Shown one piece after another: positions 60,912-64,000 of a stretch of 64,000 bases of DNA (the first letter of the stretch is position 1; every line of letters starts with the position of its first letter). Under the pieces are notes generated by a model. That model worked only from the letters and a program-made list of their open reading frames with translations. It was not told the origin of the DNA and ran no database searches. The position numbers were made by a program, and so were the translations under genes. The DNA is from Flavobacterium yafengii (lineage in GTDB: Bacteria; Bacteroidota; Bacteroidia; Flavobacteriales; Flavobacteriaceae), in NCBI RefSeq assembly GCF_030010375.1, contig NZ_JASCRY010000001.1, positions 124,001 to 188,000 on the forward strand. Direction: 5' to 3'.

Positions 60912-63218
60912 ATGAATCAAGATTATATAAAACCAGATAATTGGTCCATCATAGAAGAAGGATTTGATGTAGAGAGCGTAAAATCATCTGAAAGTTTGTT
61001 CAGCATTGGGAACGGTGCAATGGGACAACGTGCTAATTTTGAAGAAAATTATACTGGTGAAACATTCCAGGGAAGTTATATCGCCGGAATATATTATCCG
61101 GACAAGACTAAAGTGGGCTGGTGGAAAAACGGTTATCCGGAATATTTTGCCAAAGTTCTAAATGCTCCAAACTGGATTGGAATCGACATCGAAATCAACG
61201 GAGAAAAACTGGATTTGAATGCCTGTACCGAAGTCAAAAATTTTCGTCGTGAGCTGAATATGAAAGAAGGTTGGTACAATCGTTCTTTTGAAGCGACTTT
61301 AAAAAACGGAACCGAAATCGCAGTTACTATTCGTCGTTTTCTTTCTATCGTTCTGGATGAAATTGGGGTTATCAATTATGAAATCACACCTTTGAACAAA
61401 GATTCAAAAATAGTTTACAAACCGTATATTGATGCTGGTGTAACCAATGAAGATGCTAACTGGGAAGAAAAATTTTGGGAACCGCTTGACGTAAAAAAAT
61501 CAGGAAATGAAGCTTTTGTAACGGCTCAAACGTTCAAAACACATTTCAAAGTAACTACTTTCATGCAGAATAGCATTTTGTCTAATGGCGAAAAAACGGC
61601 TATTTCTCCTTCCAATATTGATGCAACTTCTGATAAAATTCAATTTAGTTATGATGTAATTGTGGCTCAAGGCCAAAAATCATCCATCCAAAAAATTGGG
61701 GGTTATACTGTTTCTTTAAACCATGAAAATACCGTTACTGCAGCTGAGAAAGTGATTCAATCTGCATTAGCATCAGGATACGACAAAATGTTACAGGACC
61801 AAATTGATGCTTGGGCAAAAATTTGGGAAATGTCAGACATCACCATTGATGGCGATGTAAAAGCACAACAAGGAATCCGTTTCAATATTTTTCAGTTGAA
61901 CCAAACCTATTTAGGAAAAGATTCTCGTTTAAATATTGGACCAAAAGGATTCACAGGAGAAAAATACGGTGGATCTACGTATTGGGATACCGAAGCATAC
62001 TGCATACCGTTTTACATGGCGACCAAAGACCAAGAAGTAGCTCGAAATCTATTGACATACCGCTACAATCAATTGGACAAAGCCATAGAAAATGCTGCCA
62101 AATTAGGATTTACTAACGGTGCTGCTTTGTACCCAATGGTAACAATGAATGGCGAGGAATGTCATAACGAATGGGAAATTACTTTTGAAGAAATTCATAG
62201 AAATGGAGCCATTGCATTTGCCATTTATAACTTTTACAGATACACTGGCGATTACAGTTACATTCCTGAAAAAGGACTGGAAGTATTAATAGGAATTGCT
62301 CGTTTTTGGCATCAAAGAGCTAACTTTTCAACTAATTTAAACCAATACGTAATTCTTGGTGTTACAGGTCCAAACGAATATGAAAACAACGTAAACAATA
62401 ATTTCTACACGAATTATATTGCAAAATGGTGTCTGGAATATACCTACGAGCAAATTCAAAAAGTGTCTCTGGAATATCCTTCAGATCACAAAAGAATTAC
62501 CGAAAAAGTAAAAATATCGGATTCAGAATTACAATCTTGGAAAAAAGTTTCGGATAATATGTACTTCCCTTTTTCGGAAGAACATAACGTGTATTTGCAA
62601 CAAGACGGTTTCTTGGACAAAGAATTAGTTCGTGTAGCTGATTTGGATAAAAGCCAAAGACCAATCAATCAAAAATGGTCTTGGGACCGAATTTTACGTT
62701 CGCCGTACATCAAACAAGCCGATGTTTTGCAGTGCTTCTATTTCTTTGAAGATCATTTTTCGAAAGAAGAACTGAAAAACAATTTTGAATTTTACGAATC
62801 ATTTACCGTTCATGAAAGTTCACTTTCACCTTGCGTGCATTCGATTCAAGCGGCTTTATTAGACAAAATGGATATGGCATACACGTTCTATTTGAGAACT
62901 TCTCGTCTGGATTTAGATGATTATAACAAAGAAGTGGAAGAAGGTTGTCACATTACCTCAATGGCCGGAACCTGGATGAGTATCGTGGAAGGTTTTGGCG
63001 GAATGAGAATTAAGGACGACACACTTCATTTTTCTCCAAAAATTCCAAAAGAATGGGAAGGGTATTCCTTTAAAATCAATTTCAGAAATCAAATTCTGAA
63101 AGTGACGGTGAATCATACAGAAACTTCATTTTCAATTATTGGAAACAAAGAATTGGAAATCGTAGTAAATGGCAAGACTCTTGTGGTCACTGCAGAAAAT
63201 TTAGTTACCGTAAACTAA
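60912..63218 (+). CDS. GH65 maltose phosphorylase
   Basis: The 768-residue enzyme has the GH65 layout: an N-terminal beta-sandwich (ESLFSIGNGAMGQRANFEE), an (alpha/alpha)6 barrel (STYWDTEAYCIPFYMATKD, VTGPNEYENNVNNNFYTNY with the catalytic Glu) and a C-terminal beta region. Phosphorolysis of maltose gives glucose and beta-glucose 1-phosphate, matching the neighbouring pgmB. Trehalose or kojibiose phosphorylases share the fold, but the locus favours maltose. Confidence 0.92.
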   Translation: MNQDYIKPDNWSIIEEGFDVESVKSSESLFSIGNGAMGQRANFEENYTGETFQGSYIAGIYYPDKTKVGWWKNGYPEYFAKVLNAPNWIGIDIEINGEKLDLNACTEVKNFRRELNMKEGWYNRSFEATLKNGTEIAVTIRRFLSIVLDEIGVINYEITPLNKDSKIVYKPYIDAGVTNEDANWEEKFWEPLDVKKSGNEAFVTAQTFKTHFKVTTFMQNSILSNGEKTAISPSNIDATSDKIQFSYDVIVAQGQKSSIQKIGGYTVSLNHENTVTAAEKVIQSALASGYDKMLQDQIDAWAKIWEMSDITIDGDVKAQQGIRFNIFQLNQTYLGKDSRLNIGPKGFTGEKYGGSTYWDTEAYCIPFYMATKDQEVARNLLTYRYNQLDKAIENAAKLGFTNGAALYPMVTMNGEECHNEWEITFEEIHRNGAIAFAIYNFYRYTGDYSYIPEKGLEVLIGIARFWHQRANFSTNLNQYVILGVTGPNEYENNVNNNFYTNYIAKWCLEYTYEQIQKVSLEYPSDHKRITEKVKISDSELQSWKKVSDNMYFPFSEEHNVYLQQDGFLDKELVRVADLDKSQRPINQKWSWDRILRSPYIKQADVLQCFYFFEDHFSKEELKNNFEFYESFTVHESSLSPCVHSIQAALLDKMDMAYTFYLRTSRLDLDDYNKEVEEGCHITSMAGTWMSIVEGFGGMRIKDDTLHFSPKIPKEWEGYSFKINFRNQILKVTVNHTETSFSIIGNKELEIVVNGKTLVVTAENLVTVN

Positions 63219-63278
63219 ACAATTGCTAGAACTTGTAGTTAATTCTATCATTTGATCCCAAGCCTCGCTAGGCTTACT

Positions 63279-63308
63279 AACAATCCCAATAACATTGGGA
63301 TTGTTTAA
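63279..63308 (+). terminator. terminator after the phosphorylase gene
   Basis: AACAATCCCAA pairs with TTGGGATTGTT around a 5-base loop and is followed by TAATT. A smaller hairpin AGCCT-CGCT-AGGCT lies just before it. Confidence 0.7.
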
Positions 63309-63433
63309 TTGATAACTGTTCTTAATTCAAATTTGAGCATTTCAATTTCTATAAAATCGGCTGACTAGTTTAAAGTAAAAAACTTTATTTTAAGTTAGCG
63401 AAAAATCTAAATGTCAATAAAATATATTTCACA

Positions 63434-64000
63434 ATGCATAAAACAGGTTCGTTTCCGTTCATAAATAGGAGCTTTCTAAAAAAAATAACCTTATTCCTTT
63501 TTTTTATGTCTTTAACTTTAAATGCTCAAATCGACAAAATTGAACCGCCTTTTTGGTACGCAGGAATGCAAAATCCAGAACTGCAAATTCTTTTTTATGG
63601 CAAAGACATTTCTCAATACCAAGTCACAGTTTCTAATGGCATAAAAATAACTAACGTTAAAAGAACGGAAAACTCCAACTACATTTTTGTTACCATTGAC
63701 ACCAAAAAAGTGGCTGCCTCTGATTTCGTTTTTACTTTTAAAAACAACAACAAAGAAACGTTTACACAAAAATACAGCTTGCGCCAAAGAAGAGAAAATT
63801 CAGCGCAACGCAAAAGCTTTGATTCTTCGGATATGATGTATTTATTGATGCCGGATCGCTTTGCCAATGGAAACAGAAACAACGACAGTGAAAACGCCAC
63901 CCAAGAAAAATACAATAGAGAATCACCTGGCGGAAGACACGGTGGCGATATTGAAGGCATCATAAAAAACTTAGATTATATAGCAGAACTGGGCGCAACG
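63434..64000 (+). CDS. GH13 neopullulanase/cyclomaltodextrinase-like enzyme (partial)
   Basis: An open frame of 189 codons runs to the window edge. After a signal peptide (FLFFMSLTLNAQ) comes an N-terminal domain (KIEPPFWYAGMQNPELQILF, a cyclomaltodextrinase_N-type start) and the beginning of the GH13 barrel (MMYLLMPDRFANGNRNND, GGRHGGDIEGIIKNLDYIAE). This is the pattern of SusA-type periplasmic enzymes that cut maltodextrins taken in by SusCD. The catalytic residues lie beyond the window. Confidence 0.92.
   Translation, partial: MHKTGSFPFINRSFLKKITLFLFFMSLTLNAQIDKIEPPFWYAGMQNPELQILFYGKDISQYQVTVSNGIKITNVKRTENSNYIFVTIDTKKVAASDFVFTFKNNNKETFTQKYSLRQRRENSAQRKSFDSSDMMYLLMPDRFANGNRNNDSENATQEKYNRESPGGRHGGDIEGIIKNLDYIAELGAT

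Overview
The window looks like a chromosomal piece of a Bacteroidota organism, most probably a Flavobacterium or close relative. The reasons are low GC, TAnnTTTG-type -7 promoter boxes, SusC/SusD/SusE proteins, a secreted amylase with a type IX secretion C-terminal tail, and a REP-associated transposase of Bacteroidota type. No taxonomic search was possible.

Layout. (1) 1-5454, minus strand: a housekeeping run of coaX, an outer-membrane beta-barrel protein, lptC, a small membrane protein, a CNNM/CorC protein and a PpiD-like foldase cut by the window edge; tRNA-Phe follows. (2) 5923-25249: a nitrate/nitrite assimilation region. It holds nirB-nirD-DUF4202, a NarX-like sensor with a NarL-type regulator, a NarK-type transporter, a nitrate-type ABC transporter with its own porin, a Crp/Fnr regulator with FNR-like cysteines, a nitrate reductase fused to its own flavoprotein reductase, and an unusual protein combining a sulfite/nitrite-reductase-like half domain with rubredoxin. 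(3) 25282-30633: a thioesterase, an M28 peptidase and then a short accessory island with REP repeats, a REP-associated transposase with a damaged 5' end, and a two-gene DUF262 + HEPN operon that is a candidate defence or toxin system. (4) 30634-37134, minus strand: molybdenum cofactor genes (moaA, moaCB fusion, moaE, moeB-like, moaD, mobA, moeA) plus the siroheme methyltransferase cobA, supplying the cofactors of nitrate and nitrite reductase. (5) 37463-48404: an acetate/propionate module with a transposase-like DNA-binding protein, porin, MFS transporter, a CrbS-like transporter-kinase fusion, a lone receiver protein and two acyl-CoA synthetases. (6) 48519-64000: a maltodextrin locus with secreted GH13 amylase, SusE/D/C, LacI regulator, sugar MFS transporter, beta-phosphoglucomutase, GH65 phosphorylase and the start of a periplasmic GH13 enzyme.

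How it works together. Nitrate would cross the outer membrane through the porin and the inner membrane through the ABC system or NarK, be reduced by the Mo enzyme to nitrite and by siroheme NirBD to ammonium. Copies of one 16-bp palindrome, TAmGTA-N4-TACkTA, lie upstream of nirB, narK, the porin/ABC operon, the nitrate reductase and moeA. They tie regions 2 and 4 into one probable regulon. Its likely regulator is the FNR-like protein at 19336-20040, whose recognition helix keeps the Glu and Arg that read the G:C pair in FNR/CRP half-sites.

The most interesting items are this operator/regulator pair, the DUF262-HEPN operon, the rubredoxin hybrid protein, and the decayed REP/transposase locus.
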